Positions 22,367-29,944 of a DNA stretch of 51,265 nucleotides are shown piece after piece (the first letter of the stretch is position 1; each line of letters begins with the position of its first letter). The position numbers were made by a program, and so were the translations under genes. Under the pieces are notes generated by a model. It was given only the letters and a program-made list of their open reading frames with translations, ran no database searches and was not told the origin of the DNA. Origin of the DNA: Scatavimonas merdigallinarum (lineage in GTDB: Bacteria; Bacillota; Clostridia; Oscillospirales; Acutalibacteraceae); NCBI GenBank assembly GCA_018713055.1, contig DVFW01000002.1:1-51265 (forward strand), in the 5' to 3' direction.

Positions 22367-23572
22367 GTGGAGAAAACGGAGAAAACGAACCTGTTTTTGC
22401 ATTACAAATATATGCTGTCTCTTGTCGGGAGTGTTGTAAACGAAGCAAAAATACAGCCGCCGCCACAGGAAATCAATTGGAATATATTATATAAGGTCGC
22501 GCGGCAAAACTGTTTTTCTGCCATGTTGTATCCTCTTTTAAAGGAAAACCTACAGCTTCCACAGCCTGTTTTAAACGCTTTTTTACGGGATTATCAACTA
22601 TATGTCGCAAAAGATTTGACCCAGCAGTTCGAACTGCAAAAAATACTTGATTTTTGTGAACAGGAAGCCGTTTTAAATCTTCCGCTTAAAGGTTGTGTGT
22701 TAAAGCGCTTTTATCCGCAGCCTTATATGCGGTTTATGGGGGATATCGATTTGTGGACAGATACCTCCGGCGTGAAAAAGCTTAGAGATTTTCTGGTGCA
22801 GTGCGGCTACACGCTTGTTTCCAGAACAGGAATTCACGACGAATATGAAAAGCCGCCGCACATGGCGGTGGAGATACATAAAAAGCTGGTGATTGATGAA
22901 AACAGAGCCGCATCCTTTTTTAACGTAGAAATCCCACAAAGGCTTACTCGGACACATGGAAGGAAATACAGCTGCGCTATGGCACCGAAGGATTTTTACC
23001 TGCACTTGCTTGACCATACGGCCAAGCATTTTTATGGAACCGGGATTACACCCCGCATGATTCTTGATTTTTATATGCTTGACAAAATGCAGGGCATACC
23101 GCACGGCGAAGAATTGGAGGTGTCGCTAAAGAGGCTGCATTTTCAAACCTTTGCGCAGCGCCTTACAATGCTTGCGCATGACTGGTTTTCACCGGAGGGA
23201 GCAGGTCTTGCAAAAGATTATTTTTCATTGTATATCATTCAAAACGGCAGTTTTGGCAGGCGGCGCAATGCGTACTTTGCAAAAACGGCAAGAGAAACAA
23301 AGGAAGAAAAGCCGCCGTCTAAAGTGGGTTATGTGTTGCGCCGGCTGTTTCCAACCTATACCATGCTTAAGGGGAAATTTCCCGTACTGGAAAAAGCGCC
23401 TGTGCTTACGCCCTTTATGTATTTGCCCTGGTGGGCTACATGGTTTGACACTTTATTTATTCACAGGCGGTTAGACTATAGATCATTGAAATATATCAAT
23501 GACATAAGCGGGGAAAGCACAGAGCAAATGCGTGCGCTTTATAAAGAAATGGAGCTGGATTACCGTAGATAA
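22367..23572 (+). CDS. Nucleotidyltransferase-fold protein, copy 2 (NTP_transf_5-like)
   Basis: A 401-residue paralogue of the preceding protein. It has the same core, LPLKGCVLKRFYPQPYMRF followed by MGDIDLW (about residues 105-131), the same ITPRMILDFYML and DWFSPEGAG segments, and a similar C-terminal region with KAPVLTPFMYLPWW. The GTG start has AGGGGGAAAA upstream. It lies 34 bases after copy 1. The two sequences have diverged well beyond a recent duplication, so they may use different nucleotides or sites, or form a heterodimer. Both keep the DID motif, so neither looks like a dead copy. Confidence 0.85.
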   Translation: MEKTEKTNLFLHYKYMLSLVGSVVNEAKIQPPPQEINWNILYKVARQNCFSAMLYPLLKENLQLPQPVLNAFLRDYQLYVAKDLTQQFELQKILDFCEQEAVLNLPLKGCVLKRFYPQPYMRFMGDIDLWTDTSGVKKLRDFLVQCGYTLVSRTGIHDEYEKPPHMAVEIHKKLVIDENRAASFFNVEIPQRLTRTHGRKYSCAMAPKDFYLHLLDHTAKHFYGTGITPRMILDFYMLDKMQGIPHGEELEVSLKRLHFQTFAQRLTMLAHDWFSPEGAGLAKDYFSLYIIQNGSFGRRRNAYFAKTARETKEEKPPSKVGYVLRRLFPTYTMLKGKFPVLEKAPVLTPFMYLPWWATWFDTLFIHRRLDYRSLKYINDISGESTEQMRALYKEMELDYRR

Positions 23573-23605
23573 CGCAGTGTCCCCGCGGAAAAAGAGGTGC
23601 TGGTT

Positions 23606-24736
23606 GTGAAAAAATCAATAGGAAAATTTACTGTGCTGGCGGTCTGTACAACACTTATATTGTCATCAGCTTCCTGTTCGGTTGCGCCTTCGTCAGAGCC
23701 AAAAGCGGGGACAAGCCCGCAAAGCGCGGAGATTTTGGAAACAAGGCCGGAAGATATTGTAACAAAAGAAAGAAAAGCGCGTATTAAAGAGCTGGCAGAC
23801 GATTATATCAGCGAACAGGATTTCAGTGGAACGGTTCTGGTCGGGGTGGACGACGCCGTTTTGTATACGTCGGTAAGCGGTCTTGCAAATAAAGAAACGG
23901 GCGATCAAAACCAGATACATACAAAATACGAAATTGGTTCTGTAACCAAACAGTTTACAGCGACGGCAATTATGCTTTTGTATGAACAGGGAAAGCTGGC
24001 TGTTACAGATACCGTAGAAAAATATTTTCCGGAATATCTGTATGCAGACCGTGTAACGGTTGAAAATCTTCTGAATATGACGTCGGGTATACCGGACTAT
24101 CTCAATGATGTTTTGTATTTGTTTGAACAGGGAGAACTGTCTGCAGAAGATACCTTTACTGTAGAAGAACTCCTTACGATACTAAACAACCGTGCGCTGG
24201 ATTTTGAACCGGGTACGCAATATGCGTATTCCAACTCCAATTATTATCTGCTGGGGGATATTATAGAACAGGTTTCCGGCATGCCATACAGCCAATTTAT
24301 CCGCCAGAATATTCTTGAACCTTTAAAAATGCAGAATACAAGCTTTGATCTAAAAAATGCAACGGCAAAAGGGTATTATAAGGACGGCGAAGAAGCACTT
24401 CGGGCTGATACCTCCTATTTTGGAGCGGCGGGGGAAATGGTATCCACCGTGCAGGATTTGTTTCAATGGCAGGATGCTTTTATAAATGGGAAAATCGTCA
24501 GCAAGGCTACGGTACACAAAATGCTTACCGATAATGGGTTTGGTTATGGATATGGGTGGTTTTTGGATGAAGACAAGTGCTACCATGAAGGAAATACAAT
24601 GGCATTTTATTCTATTGATATGATCAGTTATCTGGAAGGCATCCGCGTGGTGGTTTTGTCTAATGTCGATGATAAGCTGGCGGCTGAAATCGGTATGCAA
24701 ATGTATACAATTGCAAAGAGTTCGCTTTTTGCATAG
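23606..24736 (+). CDS. Serine hydrolase lipoprotein of the class C beta-lactamase / PBP4-like family
   Basis: A 376-residue exported protein. GTG 23606 follows AAAGAGG and gives a lipoprotein signal peptide ending in the lipobox LSSASC; GTG 23597 is a weaker choice. The hydrolase domain has SVTK (Ser112, Lys115), YSN (Tyr208-Asn210) and a late HEGN in the KTG position. Members are D,D-peptidases, esterases or peptide hydrolases at the cell surface, so substrate is open. It follows the nucleotidyltransferase genes by 33 bases and precedes ispD by 11, so it is in the same run of genes. A link to the peptide cassette (processing or immunity outside the cell) is possible but not shown. Confidence 0.88.
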   Translation: MKKSIGKFTVLAVCTTLILSSASCSVAPSSEPKAGTSPQSAEILETRPEDIVTKERKARIKELADDYISEQDFSGTVLVGVDDAVLYTSVSGLANKETGDQNQIHTKYEIGSVTKQFTATAIMLLYEQGKLAVTDTVEKYFPEYLYADRVTVENLLNMTSGIPDYLNDVLYLFEQGELSAEDTFTVEELLTILNNRALDFEPGTQYAYSNSNYYLLGDIIEQVSGMPYSQFIRQNILEPLKMQNTSFDLKNATAKGYYKDGEEALRADTSYFGAAGEMVSTVQDLFQWQDAFINGKIVSKATVHKMLTDNGFGYGYGWFLDEDKCYHEGNTMAFYSIDMISYLEGIRVVVLSNVDDKLAAEIGMQMYTIAKSSLFA

Positions 24737-24747
24737 GGGGTGAAGAA

Positions 24748-25476
24748 ATGCAAAACCAAACGGCGGCGGTGATTGTTGCGGCAGGCGCTTCTGCGCGGAT
24801 GGGCGGCATACCAAAACTGTTTGTACCGCTTGCCGGGAAGGAGGCGGTCGTCCATACGCTTATAGCGTTTGAAAACGCGCAGTCTGTAAGCCGGGTGTAT
24901 GTTGTCTGCCGCGCTGCAGATATGCGGCGCCTTGACAGCCTGCGGGAAAAGTATTGCTTGGACAAAATATGCGCCTTAATCAGCGGCGGCGCAACCAGAC
25001 AGCAGTCGGTGCAAAATGGCGTTGAACAGCTCGACAAAGCTATAACACATGTTGCAATACACGACGGAGCCCGGCCCCTGATTACACCGGAGCTGATTGA
25101 TCAAACGGTGGAAAACGCATACAGATACGGGGCGAGCGCGCCCGGCGTGCCGGTAAAAGATACAATTAAGGTTGTAGCCGGTGCTTTTATACAGGAAACG
25201 CCGGACCGCAACAGTCTGGTTGCAATCCAGACGCCGCAGGTTTTTGCAAAAGAGCTATATATGCAGGCTCTTTTGACTGCACAAAAAAGCGGGCGGGATT
25301 ATACGGATGATTGTAAGCTGGTGGAAGCGCTTGGAGCACGCGTATTTGTAACGCCGGGTACATATGAAAATTTAAAGCTGACAACGCCGGAAGATATAGC
25401 AATAGCGGAAAGTTTGCTTTTCAAAAGAAATAAAGAGAAAGAAGGGGAAAAACATGCGGATCGGGCACGGGTATGA
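24748..25476 (+). CDS. ispD: 2-C-methyl-D-erythritol 4-phosphate cytidylyltransferase
   Basis: A 242-residue enzyme of the non-mevalonate isoprenoid pathway that couples CTP to MEP. The nucleotide-binding N-terminus VIVAAGASARMGGIPKLFVPL, the VAIHDGARPLI segment and IQTPQVFAKELY with the DDCKLVE region are all present. GGGGGTG lies nine bases before the ATG. Its end overlaps ispF by 23 bases. It starts 11 bases after the serine hydrolase gene and may be transcribed by read-through from the cassette upstream, since I see no promoter between them. Confidence 0.96.
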   Translation: MQNQTAAVIVAAGASARMGGIPKLFVPLAGKEAVVHTLIAFENAQSVSRVYVVCRAADMRRLDSLREKYCLDKICALISGGATRQQSVQNGVEQLDKAITHVAIHDGARPLITPELIDQTVENAYRYGASAPGVPVKDTIKVVAGAFIQETPDRNSLVAIQTPQVFAKELYMQALLTAQKSGRDYTDDCKLVEALGARVFVTPGTYENLKLTTPEDIAIAESLLFKRNKEKEGEKHADRARV

Positions 25477-25930
25477 CGTACACAGGCTGGTAAACGGGAG
25501 AAAGCTGGTTCTTGGGGGCGTTTTCATACCGTATGAACAGGGGCTCTTGGGGCATTCCGATGCAGACGTATTGACGCACGCCGTTATGGACAGCCTGCTC
25601 GGTGCGGCGGCGCTGGGAGATATTGGCGCTCTTTTTCCCGATACGAATCCTCTGTACAGCGGCGCAGACAGCCTGGCGCTCCTGCGGTGCGTAGCGCAGC
25701 TTCTTTCTGAAAACGGCTACAGAATTGGCAATATTGACAGCACGATTGTCGCACAGGCGCCGAAGTTAAAGCCATTTATAGAACAGATGCGCAAAAATCT
25801 TGCGTCTGCCTGTAGTGTTGCGTGCGAGGATGTCAGCGTAAAGGCGACAACGGAAGAGCAGTTGGGTTTTACCGGAAGCGGAGAGGGCATTGCCGCACAT
25901 GCGGTTTGCTTGCTTCAAAAGATCATATAA
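25454..25930 (+). CDS. ispF: 2-C-methyl-D-erythritol 2,4-cyclodiphosphate synthase
   Basis: A 158-residue trimeric enzyme that makes the cyclic diphosphate in the MEP pathway. It has the metal ligands in GHGYDVHRL and LGHSDADVLTHA, the GALFPDTNP segment, and the C-terminal VSVKATTEEQLGFTGSGEGIAAHA. The length is standard. The ATG lies inside the end of ispD with GAAGGGGAAAAAC upstream, so the two are translationally coupled. A strong hairpin terminator follows. Confidence 0.97.
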   Translation: MRIGHGYDVHRLVNGRKLVLGGVFIPYEQGLLGHSDADVLTHAVMDSLLGAAALGDIGALFPDTNPLYSGADSLALLRCVAQLLSENGYRIGNIDSTIVAQAPKLKPFIEQMRKNLASACSVACEDVSVKATTEEQLGFTGSGEGIAAHAVCLLQKII

Positions 25931-25980
25931 ACAGATAAAGAAGGCGGCAAACATGGCCCAGCAAGGATGCTTTTGGCAGA

Positions 25981-26018
25981 AAAGTGGTGCAACCCCGATA
26001 AAGGGGCTGCACCACTTT
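25981..26018. terminator. Intrinsic terminator after ispF
   Basis: A 16-bp stem with one mismatch (AAAGTGGTGCAACCCC with GGGGCTGCACCACTTT) and a 6-base loop, followed by CTTTT. It closes the long plus-strand run that begins with the peptide cassette. Confidence 0.85.
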
Positions 26019-26164
26019 CTTTTGCAGGATGAAAGCCTGTATTCCTGCGGATTTTCTTTAATTTTTTTATAAGCGCTTTGCGTTTATCTTTTGTTGGAAT
26101 GCCAATCAACGCAAGCGGAAGTACAGGCAGCTTGCTATATACAAAAAATTTTTGTAAAAAGATA

Positions 26165-26193
26165 TTGACAAACCCGGGAGTATTGGCTATACT
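26165..26193 (+). promoter_or_regulatory. Consensus promoter of the GntR-ABC module
   Basis: A perfect TTGACA (26165-26170), a 17-base spacer and TATACT (26188-26193). Transcription should start near 26200, immediately before the inverted repeat. Confidence 0.8.
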
Positions 26194-26207
26194 TTGTTCG
26201 TAATATA

Positions 26208-26225
26208 GTTAGTTACATGACTAAC
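26208..26225. promoter_or_regulatory. Candidate operator for the YtrA-like GntR regulator
   Basis: GTTAGT-TACATG-ACTAAC is a perfect 6-6-6 inverted repeat just downstream of the start point of a consensus promoter. Autoregulation by the GntR protein encoded 33 bases further on is the simplest reading. Confidence 0.65.
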
Positions 26226-26257
26226 AAACTAATAAACAAGCGCGGGAGGTGCTGTGA

Positions 26258-26641
26258 TTGAATGTGAACCCAAACATAGAAAAGCCAATATTCATTCAGA
26301 TTGCAGAACAGCTTGAGGATTCGATTTTTACGGGGGTGTTTCCTGAAGAAACAAAAATCCCATCGACAAATGAAATATCTGCTCTGTTAAATATCAATCC
26401 TCATACCGTTTTAAAAGGCATGAATATGCTGGTGGATGAAGAAATCATTTATAAGAAAAGAGGGCTTGGAATGTTTGTAAAAGAAGGGGCTGTTGAAACA
26501 ATACGGCAAAAAAGACAAAGCCGATTTTATGAACAGTATGTCGCAACTTTGATAAGTGAAGCGATGAAATTGCAAATGTCTAAACAGGATATAATTTCTC
26601 TGATAGAAAGGGGTTATGACAATGAACGCCATTCAAATTAA
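26258..26641 (+). CDS. GntR-family (YtrA subfamily) transcriptional regulator
   Basis: A 127-residue repressor with a winged helix (residues about 8-75: PIFIQIAEQLEDSIFTGVF, then IPSTNEISALLNINPHTVLK) and a short C-terminal helical tail. The short tail is the mark of YtrA-type regulators that control ABC transporter operons, often those responding to cell-envelope stress. The start is TTG 26258 with GGGAGG eight bases upstream. The 3' end overlaps the ATPase gene by 20 bases, so the regulator and transporter are one operon. This module is visibly AT-richer than the genes around it. Confidence 0.93.
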   Translation: MNVNPNIEKPIFIQIAEQLEDSIFTGVFPEETKIPSTNEISALLNINPHTVLKGMNMLVDEEIIYKKRGLGMFVKEGAVETIRQKRQSRFYEQYVATLISEAMKLQMSKQDIISLIERGYDNERHSN

Positions 26642-27491
26642 GAATATAACAAAAAAATATAAAGATGTTACAGCGCTTGACGATGTTTCCTTTTCCTTTG
26701 AATTTGGAAAGGTTTACGGATTTTTAGGCAGAAACGGCGCAGGAAAATCAACCCTTATCAATATTATTGCAAACCGTATTTTCGCAGATCAAGGCGAAAT
26801 ACTGATTGACGGTATTCCGGCTAAGGAAAATATGGGCGTTCACGAAAAAATTTTTTGTATGAGTGAAGCTGATTTATATGACAGAGATTTGAAGGCTAAG
26901 GAACATTTTAAATGGACGAATCGATTTTATGACAATTTTGATATGAATAAAGCGGTAGCCCTTTCCCGAAAATTCAGTCTTGATATCAATAAAAGATTTA
27001 AAGCGCTGTCGAAGGGGTATCAATCTATTTTTAAGCTGATCATTGCGTTATCACTAAATGTTCCCTATGTGGTTTTTGACGAGCCGGTATTGGGGCTTGA
27101 CGCAAACCACAGAGAATTGTTTTACAGCCTGCTTTTGAAGGAGTTTGAAAACAATGAACGAACACTTATTATTGCGACACACTTAATTGAAGAAGTTTCC
27201 AATATCATTGAGGAAGTCGTTTTAATAGATAAAGGAAAAATTCTTCTTCAAAAAAGCGTTGAAGAACTGCTGGAGACAGGATATAGCGTTTCCGGCTTGG
27301 CACAAGAGGTGGATACCTATTGCGAAGGCAGAAATGTGATTGGTTATGACGAGCTGGGCAGTCTGAAGATTGCTTATGTATTAGGTGAAAAAACCGCTTT
27401 GCCTCAAGGAAGTAATCTGCAAATTTCTGCAATGAATTTACAAAAGCTGTTTGTCAAGATAACACAGAAGGGTGGCAACGAAAATGAATAA
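26622..27491 (+). CDS. ABC transporter ATP-binding protein
   Basis: A 289-residue ATPase subunit. Walker A is GRNGAGKST, the signature is LSKGYQSIF (a YtrB-like variant of LSGGQ) and Walker B is YVVFDEPVLGLD, with ATHLIEEV as the H-loop. After the ATPase core is a C-terminal extension of about 80 residues. ATG 26622 is favoured because AAAGGGG lies eight bases upstream; ATG 26616 is too close. It overlaps both neighbours, and with the following membrane protein forms a small exporter or envelope-sensing transporter of unknown substrate. Confidence 0.94.
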   Translation: MNAIQIKNITKKYKDVTALDDVSFSFEFGKVYGFLGRNGAGKSTLINIIANRIFADQGEILIDGIPAKENMGVHEKIFCMSEADLYDRDLKAKEHFKWTNRFYDNFDMNKAVALSRKFSLDINKRFKALSKGYQSIFKLIIALSLNVPYVVFDEPVLGLDANHRELFYSLLLKEFENNERTLIIATHLIEEVSNIIEEVVLIDKGKILLQKSVEELLETGYSVSGLAQEVDTYCEGRNVIGYDELGSLKIAYVLGEKTALPQGSNLQISAMNLQKLFVKITQKGGNENE

Positions 27492-28203
27492 ATTGAAATC
27501 TGCTGTTTTATATGAGTGTTCGACTAAAATAAAGGCAATAGGGATTTTTTATCTGATTCAGTATGTAATTGTTGCACTTATCTTTGCGATTGTTGCAATT
27601 TGCACGGGCGGGAATGAAACCGGTTCAAATGTTTTAGAAGTCAGCACGGTTGTTTTTGTAAGTGTTATGGGAGTATTGGGCTACAAAGAAGATTTCAAAG
27701 CTCTGATTCAAAATGGATATACTCGTAAATATATCTTTTTTTCTACCATTTGTATGTTTGTGTTTATAACCGGAACAATGGCGCTTATTGATACTATAAT
27801 TGGTAATACCATTCATTATTTTTATCATAATTACTTTACACTTTTTGGCAGCCTTTACGGGTACGGCAATCTTTTTGCAAATTGGTTATGGCTTACGGTT
27901 TTATATTTAATGTTTTGCAGTTTATTTTACTTGGCCGTGCTGGTGATCAATAAGGTCGGGAAAAGGGTCTTTCTTTTTATAGGTATTGGGCTTAGCGGCA
28001 TGATCCTTCTTGTCATTGCATTATTTAGATTTGTTCTTTCGGAGGAAATTGTACACAGTGTCGCAGAGTTCATGATCAAAGCAATGGGATTTATGCGCGA
28101 TGGAACAACAAATTTTATTTTTCCCATTATAACACTGCTTGTAATTGGGACAGTTTTAGAAATTGGCTCATATGCAATCATTTGCCGCACAGAGTTAAAA
28201 TAA
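27484..28203 (+). CDS. ABC transporter permease (six-helix, ABC-2 like)
   Basis: A 239-residue hydrophobic protein with about six membrane segments, which partners the ATPase it overlaps by eight bases. It has no recognisable motif beyond the membrane pattern. ATG 27484 is preferred to GTG 27472 because the latter lies within the ribosome site AAGGGTGG. Its role in the module is to form the membrane part of the YtrA-regulated transporter. Confidence 0.85.
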   Translation: MNKLKSAVLYECSTKIKAIGIFYLIQYVIVALIFAIVAICTGGNETGSNVLEVSTVVFVSVMGVLGYKEDFKALIQNGYTRKYIFFSTICMFVFITGTMALIDTIIGNTIHYFYHNYFTLFGSLYGYGNLFANWLWLTVLYLMFCSLFYLAVLVINKVGKRVFLFIGIGLSGMILLVIALFRFVLSEEIVHSVAEFMIKAMGFMRDGTTNFIFPIITLLVIGTVLEIGSYAIICRTELK

Positions 28204-28206
28204 TAA

Positions 28207-28422
28207 ATGGCCGAAGTAAAACAGCAAATTCCATTTGAAGGATGCGGGAATATCGGTCGGATCATCATTTGTAAGGTTGTCGGCACCGGTCATGAGGTCG
28301 AATTAACCACAAAGGAATACGAGATGCTTTGTTTACCGGCAGCAAACAAAGGTCGTATCCTTACATACGCACAGATCTATGATAAGGCGTAGGGTGATTT
28401 GCCATCGGAATACCTTTATTAA
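28207..28422 (+). pseudogene. Remnant of an OmpR/PhoB-type response regulator
   Basis: The open frame codes for VELTTKEYEML and then NKGRILTYAQIYDKA, the N-terminal half of the winged-helix domain of a response regulator. It stops at TAG (28390-28392) exactly where the family usually has Trp (DKAW). The frame reads on as GDLPSEYLY before TAA at 28420. A proline replaces the usual Leu in LCLPAANKG. The receiver domain is absent and no histidine kinase follows. This is a decayed, truncated gene at the edge of the AT-rich module, which suggests past rearrangement or insertion. Confidence 0.8.
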
Positions 28423-28657
28423 TATATGGAGAGAAGTGGAAAACTGCAATTTTCTTGGTATGATATACAACAACGCATAAGCTCTGACCTCTTAAGTCGC
28501 AGTCTCTGCGCTGCTTTTGCCAATGCCGTATTTGGCAGCTTTGAAAAACTGCCTTAGTGGACTGTAACAAAAAGTACACCCTGTTTTTCCTTTTGGAGCA
28601 GCGCATATACGGTTTGCACCGGACATACACATTACTATCATGTGGGAGGTGCAATCC

Positions 28658-29809
28658 ATGAAAAAAATGAAAATTTGCAAAAAGCTTCTGTGCGGGGTCG
28701 TTTCTTTTTCGCTCGTATTTTGTTTATCTGTCCATACGCAGGCGCTGGCGGCGGACGAGATTACGGCTCCGTCTGCGGTTTTAATGGAACCGCAAACGGG
28801 AAAGGTTCTTTTTGACAAAAATTGCCATGAAGTACGCGCCTGTGCTTCCATTACAAAAGTTATGACGCTGCTGCTTGTATTTGAAGCCATAGACGCGGGG
28901 AAGATTGCCATGACAGATGTTGTTACGGCCAGCGCGCATGCTGCTTCTATGGGCGGTTCAGACATTTGGCTGGAGGAAGGCGAAACGATGACGGTAGACG
29001 AAATGATCAAAGCCACGGCCGTAGCCAGTGCAAACGATGCAGCCGTAGCTTTGGCAGAGCATGTCAGTGGAACGGAAGACGCGTTTGTGGAAGAAATGAA
29101 CAAGCGTGCAAAAGAGCTTGGAATGAACGAAACAACGTTTAAAAACTGCAACGGCCTGGACGAAGACGGGCATGTTACTTCTGCATACGACGTAGCCTTG
29201 ATGTCGCGGCAGCTGATCCGGCATGAAGAGATTTTCGGGTATACGTCCATCTGGATGGATTATCTGCGCGACGGCGCAACACAGATTGTCAATACAAACA
29301 AGCTTTTAAAGACTTATAGTGGCATTACTGGATTGAAAACAGGTACTACCGGGCAGGCGGGCAGCTGTATATCGGCCACAGCGACCAGAGATAAGCTGTC
29401 GCTAATCGCCGTGGTACTGGGGGCGGAAACGGGTACGGACCGTTTTAAAGACGCAGCAACGCTTTTGGATTATGGCTTTGCAAACTTTACTACGGTAACG
29501 CCCTCGCTTACCGAGGAACTGCAGGCGGTTACAGTTAAAGACGGTATGCAAAAGCAGGTGGCGGCGGCGGTTGATTTAAGCGGAAGCTTCTTGATAAAAA
29601 AAGGCAGCGAACAATCGCTGGAAAGTAAAATAGAATATGTACAGGAGATACAGGCGCCTGTGGAAAAGGGACAGAAAATCGGTAAAATTACTTATATGCA
29701 GGATGGGGAGCAATTGGCTGCTTATGACATTACGGCACAGGACAAAGTAGAAGCCGTGTCTTTTTCTGCAGTTCTTGCCCTGCTGTTAAAAAGCTTTTTC
29801 TTGCTGTAA
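28658..29809 (+). CDS. D-alanyl-D-alanine carboxypeptidase (DacF/PBP5-like)
   Basis: A 383-residue exported penicillin-binding protein that trims the terminal D-Ala from peptidoglycan stem peptides. The signal peptide (residues 1 to about 33, ending ALAAD) is followed by the S11 peptidase domain with SITK (Ser64, Lys67), SAN (Ser124-Asn126) and KTG (Lys227). A C-terminal beta domain and a final hydrophobic helix (SFSAVLALLLKSFFLL) should anchor it in the membrane. The ATG at 28658 has GGGAGGTG upstream; the earlier ATG at 28640 does not. It may serve vegetative wall or spore cortex maturation; DacF-type is possible in this spore-former. Confidence 0.95.
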   Translation: MKKMKICKKLLCGVVSFSLVFCLSVHTQALAADEITAPSAVLMEPQTGKVLFDKNCHEVRACASITKVMTLLLVFEAIDAGKIAMTDVVTASAHAASMGGSDIWLEEGETMTVDEMIKATAVASANDAAVALAEHVSGTEDAFVEEMNKRAKELGMNETTFKNCNGLDEDGHVTSAYDVALMSRQLIRHEEIFGYTSIWMDYLRDGATQIVNTNKLLKTYSGITGLKTGTTGQAGSCISATATRDKLSLIAVVLGAETGTDRFKDAATLLDYGFANFTTVTPSLTEELQAVTVKDGMQKQVAAAVDLSGSFLIKKGSEQSLESKIEYVQEIQAPVEKGQKIGKITYMQDGEQLAAYDITAQDKVEAVSFSAVLALLLKSFFLL

Positions 29810-29853
29810 CGGGCGGTTTCCGTAAATTTTTAACAGAAAAGAACAAACCTGCC

Positions 29854-29882
29854 TTGCAAAAGGACAGGAAATATTGTAAAAT
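29854..29882 (+). promoter_or_regulatory. Predicted promoter of pgi
   Basis: TTGCAA (29854-29859), a 17-base spacer and TAAAAT (29877-29882), with a leader of about 55 bases to the pgi start. Confidence 0.55.
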
Positions 29883-29944
29883 ATTTTCATAGTATACAGG
29901 CCATGCATGTTCCCGGTCTGTAGTAGCAAGGAGGAAATTGAAAT

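Larger units (their letters stand above)
25931..26257 (+). other. Intergenic region before the GntR-ABC module
   Basis: The 327 bases hold the ispF terminator, a near-consensus promoter (26165-26193) and an inverted repeat (26208-26225). The stretch 26019-26164 is AT-rich and shows nothing recognisable. Confidence 0.7.
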
